Assembly: GCA_000469685.2 (NCBI GenBank)
Contig: LS997565.1
Location: 23,699,272-23,763,271 of the forward strand
DNA from: Haemonchus contortus
Taxonomy: Eukaryota > Nematoda > Chromadorea > Rhabditida > Trichostrongylidae
DNA: 64,000 bases
Direction of reading: 5' to 3'
Below are positions 1-11,978 of this stretch, piece by piece. Under the pieces are notes generated by a model. That model was not told the DNA's origin and searched no databases. It worked only from the letters and a program-made list of their open reading frames with translations. A program made the translations under genes and the position numbers. Within the stretch, counting starts at the first letter, position 1. Every line of letters begins with the position of its first letter.

Positions 1-186
1 GAAGAGTTGAGAGCGAACCCAGCTCTTCTACAAGTCATTACTGAAGGCGTGTATGCTCTAAAAGCCCTGCTTATTGTTACCTCATTGTTACCGCTCGAGT
101 ACATCGCCGTTACGATGGTTACTGTCTGTGCGTATGTGTTTTTCAAGGAAGACGTACCGATAACGAGCTCACACGCGGTGCTGTGA
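1..186 (+). CDS. 3'-terminal exon of an unidentified membrane protein gene (partial)
   Basis: Frame 1 is open from the first base to a TGA at 184-186, giving 61 codons with no start, so this reads as the last exon (or part of it) of a gene entering from the left. Residues about 16-50 are strongly hydrophobic and fall into two stretches (around GVYALKALLIV and YIAVTMVTVCAYVFF), separated by a Leu/Pro/Glu turn. They are followed by a short polar tail ending in SSHAVL. This suggests two membrane-spanning segments at the C terminus of an integral membrane protein. I do not recognise the family. A 61-codon open frame by chance is not negligible (about 5 percent), so support rests on the amino-acid composition and edge position. 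It lies 1.4 kb upstream of, and on the same strand as, the GPCR gene. Confidence 0.4.
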   Translation, partial: EELRANPALLQVITEGVYALKALLIVTSLLPLEYIAVTMVTVCAYVFFKEDVPITSSHAVL

Positions 187-1599
187 AAGTTGCTGTACGT
201 GTTCACGAGGCTACCGTAGTCCGTCCAGTGCGATGTTCTAAATGGCCAAGGTCTAATCTCTATTTGATCATTATCCCTTTTTCCGTCCCCCCAATTTTTC
301 TGTGTACCTTTGAAGGCGTATCTTCTCTCCGCCCACTGTTTCATTATGGGCTGTGTCCCCCTGTGATTGTCGAGGATTATATCTTGTAACTTTGGGTATC
401 ACTTTGTTGAACGCTATTTTCAAGCTCTTCAAAACTATTCTAACTGATAGAAAAGCCAGGCACAAGACTTCAGATTCCAAGGAATTCTCCTATCGCTTTT
501 CTACTCTAAAAACCATAGTGATGCGTCTATGCCGTCATACCGTCGTTGTTAGGGAGAGGCCGCTGTTTACGCTTCATCTCATGCTCCTGTTATACAAGCT
601 ATTACAGATATTATATGTATAATAATTGTAGTGACGTGGAGCTCTCCGAAGTACGAGTTCAAGCGAATAGCCCAGGTAAGAGTCAGATGGATAGGGCATT
701 TGCCCTGCTACGGAGGTCCTAGGTCCAATACGCTCCTGTATCGACTCCTTCCTATGGTTTTCTCCTATTTGAATCATGCCAGTGCTCAGAAACTCGAACT
801 ATGCGAAGCATGTTCCAATTACCCGATCGTCGCTCTCCATGAAAGTAAAAATATATGAAAGTTCAGGGTAAGGACAAGATGTTGTTACAATCTGGCTAGT
901 ATGAGTATTCCCACATTTAATAGTGACTCTAATTAAGAAGAAGCCGTTTGTACCATCATCATCATCATCCGTGGGAGTGACGTGCCATTCAGGGCATGTA
1001 AACCTCATTACTAATATCATGTTTTATAGATTGCGCCACACACTGTTGTTGACTCCTTAGAATGATTAGCCTCGTGAATCAACGAGTGTCACTTAGCCGA
1101 TCAAACCATCTAGATGATGAGATGGCGAATATTGTACACATGTAAGCAAAATAATCTTCATGCTGCAGCATTCCGTAAGATAATCTGCAGCTTGAATTTG
1201 GACGACGCCTTCTGTATGATTGAAAAAAGCGATTATGTTTTTGCTAATACTGTTGGAATCCTTTTGGAGGCTGTACATTCTGGCGTGGGACAGACGGCAC
1301 ATGTGGGTGGTGGTGGCATCTGCAGTCGTGCCTTCAGCCTTTAGCCTCCAGCCTGACTGATAAGAGTTGGGGATTCCTAGCATTTTCTTTCTAAACTCCC
1401 CCTCTCTCTTTTCAAATTTCACATCTTCCATATGGCAGTGATGCATTTCTAGAGATTCTTTGAGTAGTGACCATTAATTCATCTGCTCGTTCACATACGT
1501 GATATATTCGGAGCCTTCTTTTCCTTCCGTCGTGCCTGGTAATTATCGTCGACAACGCATCCATGTGATTGTTCCGCATAGAACAACTTGCCCGAGCAT
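187..1599. other. Intergenic region / presumed GPCR upstream region
   Basis: No convincing coding exon is visible between the TGA at 186 and the GPCR. A short CAT/ATC trinucleotide run occurs near 955-970. The region should hold the 3' UTR of the left gene and the promoter of the GPCR, but I see no canonical AATAAA shortly after 186 and no recognisable promoter element. Confidence 0.4.
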
Positions 1600-1622
1600 T
1601 TCTACTGTTCTGTGTATTGCAG
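1600..1622 (+). promoter_or_regulatory. Splice (possibly trans-splice) acceptor before the GPCR start codon
   Basis: A pyrimidine-rich tract ends in TGTATTGCAG with its AG at 1621-1622, four bases before the ATG at 1627. In nematodes an acceptor this close to the first ATG is typical of spliced-leader addition, though a cis-spliced 5' UTR intron would look the same. It supports 1627 as the true start. Confidence 0.55.
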
Positions 1623-1626
1623 TATC

Positions 1627-4600
1627 ATGGGGGAGTACGTAGACGATTCGTCGGAAAGCAGCTCATCATCCGAAGTTTCTGATATGCATTACGCCAAGGG
1701 TGTAATGACGATCGTCTACATTGCTGTGTTCATAATTGGAACCCCAGGGAATCTGTGGATCATCTTCAAACTTATCCAAGCCAGGTCAGTCAACATCGTC
1801 ACTTTCTGATTTCATATCACCATTGACCACCATGCGTTTCAGGCTTCTAAGCAAGGTCACTGTTGGGCTGACCATCTCGCAACGGTCAAGGATTTACATC
1901 TTTGCCCTCGCCTGCTCTGATCTCGTTTTATTGCTCACATTACCGCTCACCGCCAGTTATAATTACAAAGGAACATGGATCTTCGGAGAATTCGTGAGTG
2001 AATCAGAGAGACTTCTTTGAATTCGCTGCATTCTTTACCTTCGAAATTAAAATCGTTGGAAAGGCTATAAACGGTCTCATTTCATTTGATTTCGCTATCC
2101 GTTTGTTTCATTAATGCGAAGTGAAGGCGAAGGAATTGCACTGTCCTCATCGATACCTTTTGAATGAAAGTTTTTAAAGTTTAATACTAGGCAATCACGC
2201 CATTTCAATGAGGTTGTTTCTATATGAGTCTAAATTAAAAGGAAAGTCCCTATTTTTGCACGTACTTAATTGCCCTAGAGGGCATCTTTACATACAGCTG
2301 AGACTAGGAAATGAAGCCATCTAACCTCCCAGTTGTCTTGGTATTTCCGAGCACCGATATCCTCTAAAGAGTGCTCCCGACGGGGTGCTTTACGTACAAC
2401 TGTCTGTGGATTTTCGTCTGGGATGACAAATTTTAGGAATGGATTGCATTTGTTTTGGCTGAGGTTCGATGAGTGTGAGGGATCATGTTACTCTCTTCAT
2501 TAGGACTGCCCTTGTGCGGGAAATTCACTCGTTCGTGGGTTTTCAACAAAGTCGCAGAAAAAACCGTAAGAAGTAGAGATTCACTTTGATGACGGGGTGA
2601 TTTCAAAGTTTTTTCCGGGAATTCATCAGTCTGATTGGGCACCGAAGTTCAGGCGTAGCCAACCATCTAGCTCAAAGCGCAAAAGCCTATTTTCCCCATA
2701 ACAATACTTCATCTAGGCGAAACCTACGAGGAGGTATCATTTTGTTGTTGACCTGGGATTTCATAGACAACCTACTTAATTTTGCAGTAAATGTCTTTGC
2801 CTCGAGGGGGGAAAATCCGCTGAAAACATCGTTAGCACCTCGACTAGCCGAGGAAATGACGCCAATACTTTGTGCTTGTTGTCACAGCAGGACATTACGG
2901 GATAGCCCTAGATAGAGGATAAACTTAAAAGAGTCAATTTTAAGATGTGCTACGCTCATTTGACGATAGAAATTGTCGCCAAACTCTTTTCCATTGTTCT
3001 GCTTACCGTGATGAGTCTCGAGCGGTACTTCATCGTTTGCACAAGGTTTGTTGGACCTTTGCTGATCCTCGGAGTGAATCCATTGGTAAGGGTCTATTCC
3101 AGGTTGAGGACGGCTTGCGATTCATGGATGACCACCGTGCCATTAGTCGTTGGCACGTTGTTCTGTGTGGTAGTGCCGTCCACGTTCCATTTCTTTCACA
3201 TCATCCATCATCAATTCACCATTCCGGGAATGGTAAGTGGGTTCATAAATTTTTAATGACAACGAGAAACTCATTGGTTCAAATCCAACCGTTACCATCT
3301 GCTAACAAAGGATAGCTATCCATAATTAGTAAATGGCCACGTTCAGTAAAAAGCTCCCGGTCATTATCGAAAGTGAGCTCAATCTTAGTATCTCGAAACA
3401 GCTGATCGCAGCATTCCGTCAGAGAACGCTCACAATCACCAAAGGTTTTCCTCACAACATAATGTCTTGCTATGAATGTGTAGCCTTTTCCGAAGGATTA
3501 TGTAAATGCTAGCAACCTTTTTGCAAGCCCTCTTGATCCTACGCAAAGTGGAGAACTCTGCTTAAGCCAGACTCGTCAAATGCTTCAAAAAGGTTCATTC
3601 GAGGGATCTGCAATGAAATTTTTCTGAGAATAATAATAGGAACGACTATATATTTGAAGGACGAGGAGCCTTATTTTGTCTTGAAGAGGCGTAGGTGTTT
3701 CCTGGGACTGTTGGATTCAGTTTCTACAACTGCCTGGCCTTACAAATCAACCTTTACTTTTTTAAAGGCCTCACGATGGCACAATGCGTTGAAATCGACG
3801 AACTGTAAGTAAAACGCCTTCCTTCCTTCAGTATTTCCTCGGTCGCGTGATGTCTAGAGCGCTTCTTGAAAAACTTGACAATAGTCATGTTGCACTTGCC
3901 GAAGCTCACCCCATGGAGCATTATCTTACGCCCTTTGTTACCACCTTCGAGCCCTGAGCAGGAGAGCCTCAATCAAGCGTCATTGTATTTGTATGTGAAA
4001 TTGCGTTCAAGACAAAAGCTATTAGTTCGCATTGGAAGGAAACAAAAAGTTCGAAGTCAGAGTCCAATAACAATAGAAGTTCCCATCTAACAAGTTCGCC
4101 TCAACAGAAGGAATCAATCCAGTCGAATGGAACGTTTTTACTTTAGGAACATATCACCGTGTGTATCCCAAATATGGACGATCACGTCTTCAATATGTAT
4201 GCGCAGTATACGTTTGTCGTCGGTTTCGTGGTACCATTCTTTTTGGTGACCGTCTGCTACATCCTTCTTGTTCGTCACGTGCGAGCTAAATTCAAAAACC
4301 GAAAAGGTAGGCGGAAACTCCTTTTCCCTTACGAATATCGTTTTTCTCATATTTTTGGTCAGTCTTATTCGGGCTGTGTTCTTGAAACGGTTCATTCTCC
4401 TTTACGGTGGTTCTTGTAATGAAGCTAATGACGGCAACTACGGTGAACTCTTCCTTTTTGTCAATAAGACGTGCCCTTTTCTCTAATAGGGAGGTCATGT
4501 GAGCCCGGCTCGATACTGGCTGAAATTCCTTTTGACGGCTATTTTCAAGATTTGAAGAAGCACAGCCTTTCGCCTCTCATTTCCTGGTTAGAGGTGTACC

Positions 4601-7600
4601 ATCCATTCGAAGGCGGAGGTTTTAAATTTTCTGCCTGACCGTGGCCAAAATTTATATGAAGATTTTTCGAGATCTCATGAAGATGATGTACTGAAAGCGA
4701 CAGGCAGGATGAGCGATTAGCCAAGGGTTACTACTAGCGACGGTTAAGCCGAATACACGACAATCGTCATAGCTGCTCTGTCAGGGACATTCATCACTCG
4801 CATAGGGGGAAGGGGGAAAGGAAGCTATGGAGGATATCGTACGTACAATGAAACTCAACAGGTTTCTTCTTCTAGCCGATAACCAGCCCAGCCTAGCCGG
4901 CTGTGGCTATTTCACAAGAATAAGGAGAGAAAGTTGCATACGGAGTCGGAAAAGGGCTCCCTTCCTTAATCCAAGTTAGCATAGATCTCGAGATCATCAA
5001 TGTTCAATAAAAGGCATGGCTTACTCTCTTCTAACCCATTTAACTGCTACTGCGTCATTACTACGAACTGATGTTGATGTAGTAAAATGGCTGCTGATGG
5101 GATGTTATGCTTGTTTATTTCGGGAACTGCACGTCACTGTAATCACTGGTGCTTTCAATTCCCTCGGGCTTGATTAATTGACATAAAAACTGTTTTGGAA
5201 TTTGAAAAGTAGACGTAGGTAAAGGTACCCATTCTCGGAATCGGCGCTGATTTGTAGCACCCAATGATTAGTCAAGATCGCGCAACCCCTCTTTTGTTGC
5301 ATTCTCGTCCATTTACCCTTCTTCTCAACTGTCGTCATTTCAATCTTGCACTTTTGTTGTACATTAACTTACTCACTTGTAGCCGGTAATGCTCCTTAGG
5401 AACCAGTAATTCACTGGGTAGAGCTCATGGATATCAAGAGAGGAATGATATCAAAATTTGTATGAATGGTAACAGCACTTGTGCTCATGTGTGCCGGTCA
5501 GTGACTGCAAAAGTCGTGGGAGTCATCACAAGAAAAGCCCATTGAATCTATTTCACGAGAGAATGCTTAAAAGCTCTGATCGGCTTCTGATTTCATAGTT
5601 TGCTAAAGAGTGAATACAGGCCCAAAAGTTCTGATTCATTTTTGGACAGTGCCATCAGCACCAGGATTACAGCTCGCTCTGTATATTTTCCCGGAACATG
5701 ATTCCGACTTTGCTTTGGCTTAGATTGGCTTTGCTCTGCATCTGTCAGAATTCGAAAGCTAATCTCGGTTTATCGGCGCTTATGCCCGAATAATCTCTCA
5801 ACCCTACCCACATCATCTCAGACTTACGAAATACATCATTTCCTGAGAACGCGTTATCTAGGCTTAACGCTGCCATTGTAGAAAACTGAAAAACTTGATA
5901 GCAAAAATTTGTATTTCGTCATTAGAAATAATTATCGAAAAATTCCTTCCCTTTTGCAAGCCAAATCGTTACAATCGTTTCTAGATACCCTTAGCTGCGG
6001 GTGTGGTGCGTTAGGAACGAAATGGTCGCGTCGCGGTGAGAGGGGCGTCGCGCGCGAAGGAGTGTAGCAGGATGCAGCAGTAGGTAAGAAATACAAGAAC
6101 AAAAGTACTAATAGTAGAATTATGTATAAAATAATGATCGCATATCGACTGAGCTGTATGAAGAACGCTAGAGCTGTAATAATGGCGAATGAGTGGTCCG
6201 CGACAGCCGCGTGCGGCAAATCGATTACCCAAAATCGTTCCTAACGCCCGTCTCCCTTACCTTGCACATACCGCCGCTCAAGTCACCGAATCACTCATAT
6301 TCCACTTGCTTTCGCTCATGCGTTCCCTCTCCCTATCCCTAATCAGGACTGCTCGCAAAATGAGAATCAGTCTTCCAACTACATAGTCGCCCTATCTGGG
6401 CCGTTTTCCTACCCGACACCCCCCCCCCCCCCCCTCCCTCCTCCCAGCAGGGGAGAGAGACTTGTTGGAAGTAGTTCCGCAGACAATCTTCATCTACAGC
6501 GATATGGTCTGAGTGATTTGAACAAAGTCATGCGCTGTCGCTTGCGTTTATAAGCACGAGTTATGGATGGTGCAGATTTCGGAGTCATCAGAGTTAATCA
6601 CTTCATAGTTCCCGTAAATGGCGAATATCCTAGCAGTAAAGACTATTATCTGAGAACCAGCTGCGAGACTGGGAATCTGTTCATGGAACCTACATTCAAA
6701 CTAGTTCTGTGTACTATTGTACAATTGCCTTCAGACTCGCCTGTCATCATTTTCTGTTCCCACAATCTTTGGACTGCACCACTTCTATGTTGCAGCGTTA
6801 GCTCATTAATCATCACATCCCCACTGAATGATTCAGGAACTTCCGCTTGTACTGCTTCGTTCCCATAGTCGTTCACATCAACCCATCCCATTGCCATGAA
6901 TTGAATATCGACTGAAAATTCCTTTTATGATTAAGATTCTCATAGAAGCTCTAAAAAAAACTACCAAGCTCATTCGGGAACACCCATGAAGGAATGAAAA
7001 GCAATCACATTACAGAAAAATTTTCCCAATTTCATTTGCTGCAATAGCACATTACAACAGAGAAGCCGTTTGGTCACGCAAAATTGATTGAAATGGGTAT
7101 AGTCCGATATGGAATTCAATGGCTACCTCTACAGTTGGCTCTCACTTGCAATCGGTAGCAATGGGGTACCACTGAGAAAAGGATTATAACAAAAGTAATG
7201 AAAGTTCGGGGAACCAAACACAAGTTGAGGAGTAACAATCGAGTCTCAAGGGGGTGATGTTACTTATGTATATCACTTGATAGAACGGGTGTCTTCTTCG
7301 CCAGGATAATTCCTAGAAATCAATAGCGGCTCATACAGATTTGTTGATTGGAAAAGATTGAACCATTTCTGGGCTCTCTTAAGCAGCGAATGCATAAATT
7401 TGTGAAGGACACATGTAATGGAGTAAGAGTTCTGAACCAGGATTTCAATGGGTGCCGACGGGAGACGGGCGTTAGGAACGATTTTAGGTAACCGATTTGC
7501 CGCACGCGGCTGTCGCGGACCACTCATTCGCCATTATTACAGCTCTAGCGTTCTTCATACAGCTCAATCGATATGCGATCATTATTTTATGCATAATTCT

Positions 7601-10600
7601 ACTATTAGTACTTTCGTTCTTGTATTTCTCACCTACAGCTGCATACTGCTACATTCCTTCGCGCGCAACGCCCCTCTCACCGCGACGCGACCATTTCGTT
7701 CCTAATGCACCACACCCGGTGCCGACGGACATTACTGTAAGTCGTGACGGATGACAGCTGGCAACCTTCTGCCATTTATAGGGCACCGTGAGCTGTGTAC
7801 GAGAAAATAGTTACTTGTTTATCCTCAGAATTATACGCATGACGGGCAGCGAGCAGTGATATTCATTTGATCTCAGGCCCTGTTCGGCGATGGATTATTC
7901 GCGTTTGTGGTGGAATACTTGTAAAGCAGCGAGTAACACTTGTCAATGTAGCCAGGCACTCCATATAAGATGATCCATTCCTAATATGTTTTGAATCAAA
8001 CGCCACAGTGTAATGGCAGTTCGGTGGTCACTTATATTCGATGATTTCAGTTGCAGTGAGCTCAACAAAGACACTTCGTGAACCGCGATATATGCATGAA
8101 ATGCGTAAGTCCATCTGGCGGATAGCAGTGTTCCATTTCGTCTGTTGGGCACCATTCTGGGCGTTTGCCATCGTGCCGCACTATATCGCTCAGCTTTGGG
8201 GCCACGCATTTCTTGAGCGATTACCTGGATGGTGAGTATTTGATTCCCGAATTCAATTGTACGGTCGTATTTGAGAAAAATTCAATTCCTTTCCGTTCTC
8301 GTGGAAGCTATCCATCGCATTCCCGGAATTAGAAATTCTCATCTTTGCTTCGTTTGATTCTCGTTGATAACATTAGTTTGAAAATATCTTCCCTAAGTAA
8401 TGAAGACAGTTCCTGAATAATGTTGTAGGGAAATGGGCTAAATATGTTTCGGAAAGTAGGCGGCATATTTCAGGAAGAGAAAGAATACTGGTGAATTAGA
8501 TCTAGTCCGAGCGGATTAAATTCATATTTTGAACGAATTATGACAATATGTAGAGGAAGTTTTTCATTGCTTTGATTTCCGTAACTCCTTTCCTATAATT
8601 CACAGAAGATCTTATGGAAATCTCGTACTCACTTGAAAAAGTTCCGAGCACTTAAGCTTCGGCGGGTATTGCCATTGTAAATGATTTGAGTAGGCGACTT
8701 TGTTGACTGATTCCATCAATTAAGGAACATCAGTATTCTTGATGAAAGTTATTGGTAGGGGAAGGGGCCATCTTTGCTAGTAATGTGTAGTAGTGGCTGT
8801 TCACAAGGCCATTCAGTCGAAATCTCCCGAGTGGAAGGCCTAACTGATTTCAAATGGGAGATTCCAAGAGGCTCGAAAAAAATTGTATTTTTTTGTGAAA
8901 ACAATGTGCTTTTTTTTACTGGCAATTAACACTACAAACCGTTGTATATCTTTCTTCCAGCGAAATTCCAAAGCGCTGCGCTGCAGAAGATTAATTTTTG
9001 CAGGCGTGACAGCCTGTGTGGGTGTTTCCTCAGGTCAAGTAAGTGTTCCTGCAATCATCCTAGATAAGCGTTCTGGAGAAGTGATTAATCAAATCGGATG
9101 TTGACTTCCATGAAAAATAATAAGTAAAGATGGTGCGGGAAACTGAAGAGGGTCCCCATTCCTTATAAGCAAGTGAACAAGCTGCATTTCTCAAATTTCT
9201 TTTGTTTTGTCTTTTCACAGAACGCTGTAACTTTACTCGATATATTGACATTCCTGGAGCTTTATCAAGTGCCTTCTCAGATCTCATTCTCCAGCCATAG
9301 TGGTCCAAATACATATGCTGTACGCATACAGCTCTGCTCTTTACCTTAGCGGCAGCTGCTGTGAGCGGTTTTCAAGTGCTAGTTGTTCACCCTTACCGGT
9401 GCATGTTCTTGGTTGTTCTGTCAATAGGATTCTTCATTGCCACTTTGTCTTTTCTTTCTCGAATACCACAGACTGATTTCCTTCTTGGCAAGATCCACAT
9501 GGGTGGTATCTATGTCATGTTAGTCTTATCTACATGGCTAATATAATATTTAATACCTTGGGTAGTAATGTACTCAATCTGAGATGGAACAATCACAATA
9601 GACCTAAATCAGGTGAAAACTTACACGCAGGAATCAACCCTCTCGCCTGGATGAGGGACTTATTAAGGATATATCTGATACCGACAAACTAATTGACTGA
9701 TTCCCTTTCCCAAGTGGCACTAGTTTAATCTTACAGCTGCCTTATATCAAACGTTAATAGGTTTGGCAAAGAAGGGCATCGTGCTAAACCGGTTCCTTTA
9801 TTAAGGGCGCAGGGAAATGGCGATTCATTTAGGCAGCAGTGGGCACTGTTGCCTTGAAAGTGAAACTATACCATTTAATTAAGGAGGCACTTCGACGGAT
9901 CCTGTCGTTAAATTCGTTTATCTGCCCGTTCCGTCTCAAATATTGACGGAATATTTTAGAGCGCAATTTCGACCCTTTCTTGGCAACTTTCGGACTCATT
10001 TCAGTAAGTAATTAACAAGATTCAAATAGAAAGAAAAACGTTACAAATTAAAAAAAAAAGAAAATTTGGCGCCTTCATATGGGCGGTTTCCGGATTCAGG
10101 GTGACTGAGTTCTTAAAACGGTTATCAATGAATCTCGGCACTTCCCTTCGACACTAACTTTTACTTCTTGGGGTGCACGATCAAGGCTTTTGACAACTCC
10201 TGATTCGATGTCCTTTCGATCCTTCCGTCGTTGGCTTGGTTCATCTCCATTGAATCAGTGAAATTGTGCAAGGCAAACCAAAGTGCCTCGCAAGTCTGCT
10301 AGTCCTCCAATCACTTGAATACACTAATGTAATGATGACTGACCCTTTCGTTTCTAATTATTTGGTAATCTCCTACAATAATGGTGGAATCTGCAACAGG
10401 GTGACCCTTACAGGCTTTCTGATGATTCTACGGGAACAACGTGATGGGCATCGCTAATAGCCAAAGCCTTCCCCCATCGAACTCGGGTCGTGGGCACCCT
10501 CAGTTAGGGGTTAGATTCTGTACCTAACCCCACCGTCCTGTTCCGGATTCCGAAAATCTCAAGGAGACAGGTTAATGATTTTCGATTAAATATACGTTCG

Positions 10601-11696
10601 AGAGACATCCATTACACTCACAATCGCCCCATCCTGATCAGAGCTAAGCAAGGAGCTGGGGATTTCAGTTCTTTTCTTGCATTAGGAGTACTGAAATCAT
10701 TTCGCTATAGTCAAGGGCAGGACTTAGCTATAGTTCTTCTTGGTTTCCTCTACAGAAGCTCAAGAGTTTTAATTAGCAGAACAGTTGAAGAGTGCGTGAC
10801 GGCTGTGAAAATCGCTGGGGACTGATCCTATGGTTGTTATGATGAAAGCTCACCTTCTAATTAGTCAATACAAGTGAGGCCTGAATCAAAAGGGCCTATT
10901 CTCTTTGTTTTAGTAAAGCGTATAAAGCTCAACGAGCCAAACCTTCGTTATAATTAATGAGAGTCCGAACAAAGCAGTTTTTATGACTACCATTCACGGG
11001 ATTCTGAATCCTTTTCTCTCGTTAGAGTTGAAAACATTCCGAATATCTGCAGTCAGTCAGTCGGAATGGCAGTTTTGTTAATGGCATCTTCAATATTTGT
11101 TAACCAGGGCATCTCATAAGGGTGACAAAAACAAAAGAATGCGAGCTATTGAGGTTCTGTTGCCGTGGAAACGTAAGATGTTCCGATGAAAATAGTTTAT
11201 GAAGACGATATTTTCCATGAAACCGAACTGCGGGAGAAGGAAAACTACCATATCATCGCTAAAGCTCATAAACTTAGTCATGGGAGAAATTTCCGGCGAT
11301 AAGTATCATCATTATGTTGGAATAGCGAAGGATAATACATAGATGTCTTTCTAGGAAGTAATACTCGTAGTATATGTTTACTACTACTGATAATTGCCAG
11401 AATAGAAAATCAATCTTTCCTGGGACCATTTGGCTAGCAAAGGTTCTGTGGTATTTTGAACTCTACTCACACGATTTTCTTTCAGGTACATTTACTGTCG
11501 CTTGTTCGCCAACTGCCTTCCCTACATTAATGCAGCCGGTAGGTTTACTCATTTAGCACTACGTTTCAATAGTAAACGAAAGGTCCCCTTTTTAGGTAAC
11601 TGGATACTGTATGCCGTACTGAATAATGATGTGCGGAAGCACATCTATAGTAGGCCACATCAACGTTTTCTATTCACTTCAATCTCGACGGTGTAG
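1627..11696 (+). CDS. Class A (rhodopsin-type) peptide GPCR, complete 8-exon gene
   Basis: Coding exons are 1627-1784, 1843-1993, 2945-3045, 3103-3232, 4147-4306, 8051-8231, 11486-11538 and 11596-11696. All junctions are GT/AG, all phases match, and they give 344 residues ending at TAG 11694-11696. Seven hydrophobic segments are present. TM1 has GTPGN (39-43) and TM2 has LACSD with Asp79. TM3 has Cys105 after WIFGEF and an ERY motif (129-131), and Cys186 in loop 2 is the expected disulfide partner of Cys105. TM5 has Pro210 and CY217-218, and TM6 has CWAP (265-268). TM7 reads NWILY (313-317) in place of NPxxY. The Ser/Glu/Asp-rich N terminus (residues 1-20) has no signal peptide. Layout and motifs fit a somatostatin/opioid/allatostatin-C-like neuropeptide receptor acting at the plasma membrane of neurons or muscle; ligand and ortholog are not identifiable here. 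Exon 6 has a second in-frame acceptor 6 bp downstream (exon from 8057), allowing a 342-residue form. Introns range from 57 bp to 3.7 kb. Confidence 0.88.
5999..6254 (+). mobile_element. 256-bp MITE, copy 1 (intronic)
   Basis: The ends carry inverted repeats sharing a perfect 13-bp core (GCGTTAGGAACGA), and the element has no coding capacity. A same-length copy lies inverted at 7462-7717; comparing the two fixes both boundaries. Flanks of about 11 bp on each side (CCCTTAGCTGC before, CCTTACCTTGC after) resemble a decayed target-site duplication. Family unknown; long target duplications would fit Mutator-like elements better than mariner or hAT. Confidence 0.75.
6419..6450 (+). repeat. Poly-C run with CT-rich tail
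   Basis: Sixteen consecutive C bases (6419-6434) are followed by TCCCTCCTCCC inside GPCR intron 5. Such runs are prone to length variation and sequencing error. Confidence 0.9.
7462..7717 (-). mobile_element. 256-bp MITE, copy 2 (intronic, inverted)
   Basis: This is the reverse-oriented counterpart of 5999-6254, exactly the same length, with small differences by eye. It is flanked on both sides by the identical 11-mer GGTGCCGACGG (7451-7461 and 7718-7728). That is best read as an intact target-site duplication, implying a younger insertion than copy 1. Confidence 0.85.
8232..11485 (+). other. GPCR intron 6 (3.25 kb)
   Basis: The intron lies between the TM6 exon and the short TM7 exon, and joins phase 2 to phase 2 across a split Trp codon (Trp294). 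A hydrophobic open frame at 9361-9546 sits inside it, but it is not needed for the receptor and has no clear exon junctions. I recognise no transposon or RNA gene here. Confidence 0.6.
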
Positions 11697-11948
11697 AAGA
11701 TGAGACATATCAATTCTGGAGTATTAACACGGGCACTTGGTACCGGAATCACCATCAGGAGAAGGAGGAAAAGTGCTTCACGCACGTGCTGCTTATCGGT
11801 CGTTTGCTTCAACCCTCCAAAGGAAAGATGGTTCAAAAAAATGTGTTGCAATGTTGCTACTGTATGCGGGTTTTGTTTGTATGATGTATTTGTGTACTTC
11901 AAAGATGAAGATTACTTTCAAATGAAGAGTGTCATTTCCATAAAAAGA

Positions 11949-11954
11949 TTTATT
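11949..11954 (-). terminator. Polyadenylation signal of the collagen gene
   Basis: AATAAA on the minus strand lies 24 bases after the collagen stop codon (TAA at 11981-11979), a normal position for nematode 3' UTRs. It marks the collagen 3' end, close to the 3' end of the convergent GPCR. Confidence 0.75.
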
Positions 11955-11978
11955 TGGTTTATCGCCCAAGTTTTTGCA

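Larger units (their letters stand above)
4307..8050 (+). other. GPCR intron 5 (3.7 kb), transposon-bearing
   Basis: This intron lies between exons encoding TM5 and TM6. It holds two oppositely oriented copies of a 256-bp MITE (5999-6254 and 7462-7717) and a C16 homopolymer run followed by CT-rich sequence at 6419-6450. No additional exon is needed, because the flanking phases (phase 1) already match. The rest is unrecognised. Confidence 0.7.

Noticed and set aside
9361..9546. Hydrophobic ORF in GPCR intron 6
   Set aside because: Exons 6 and 7 already join in phase across a split Trp codon, and this frame lacks matched splice sites.
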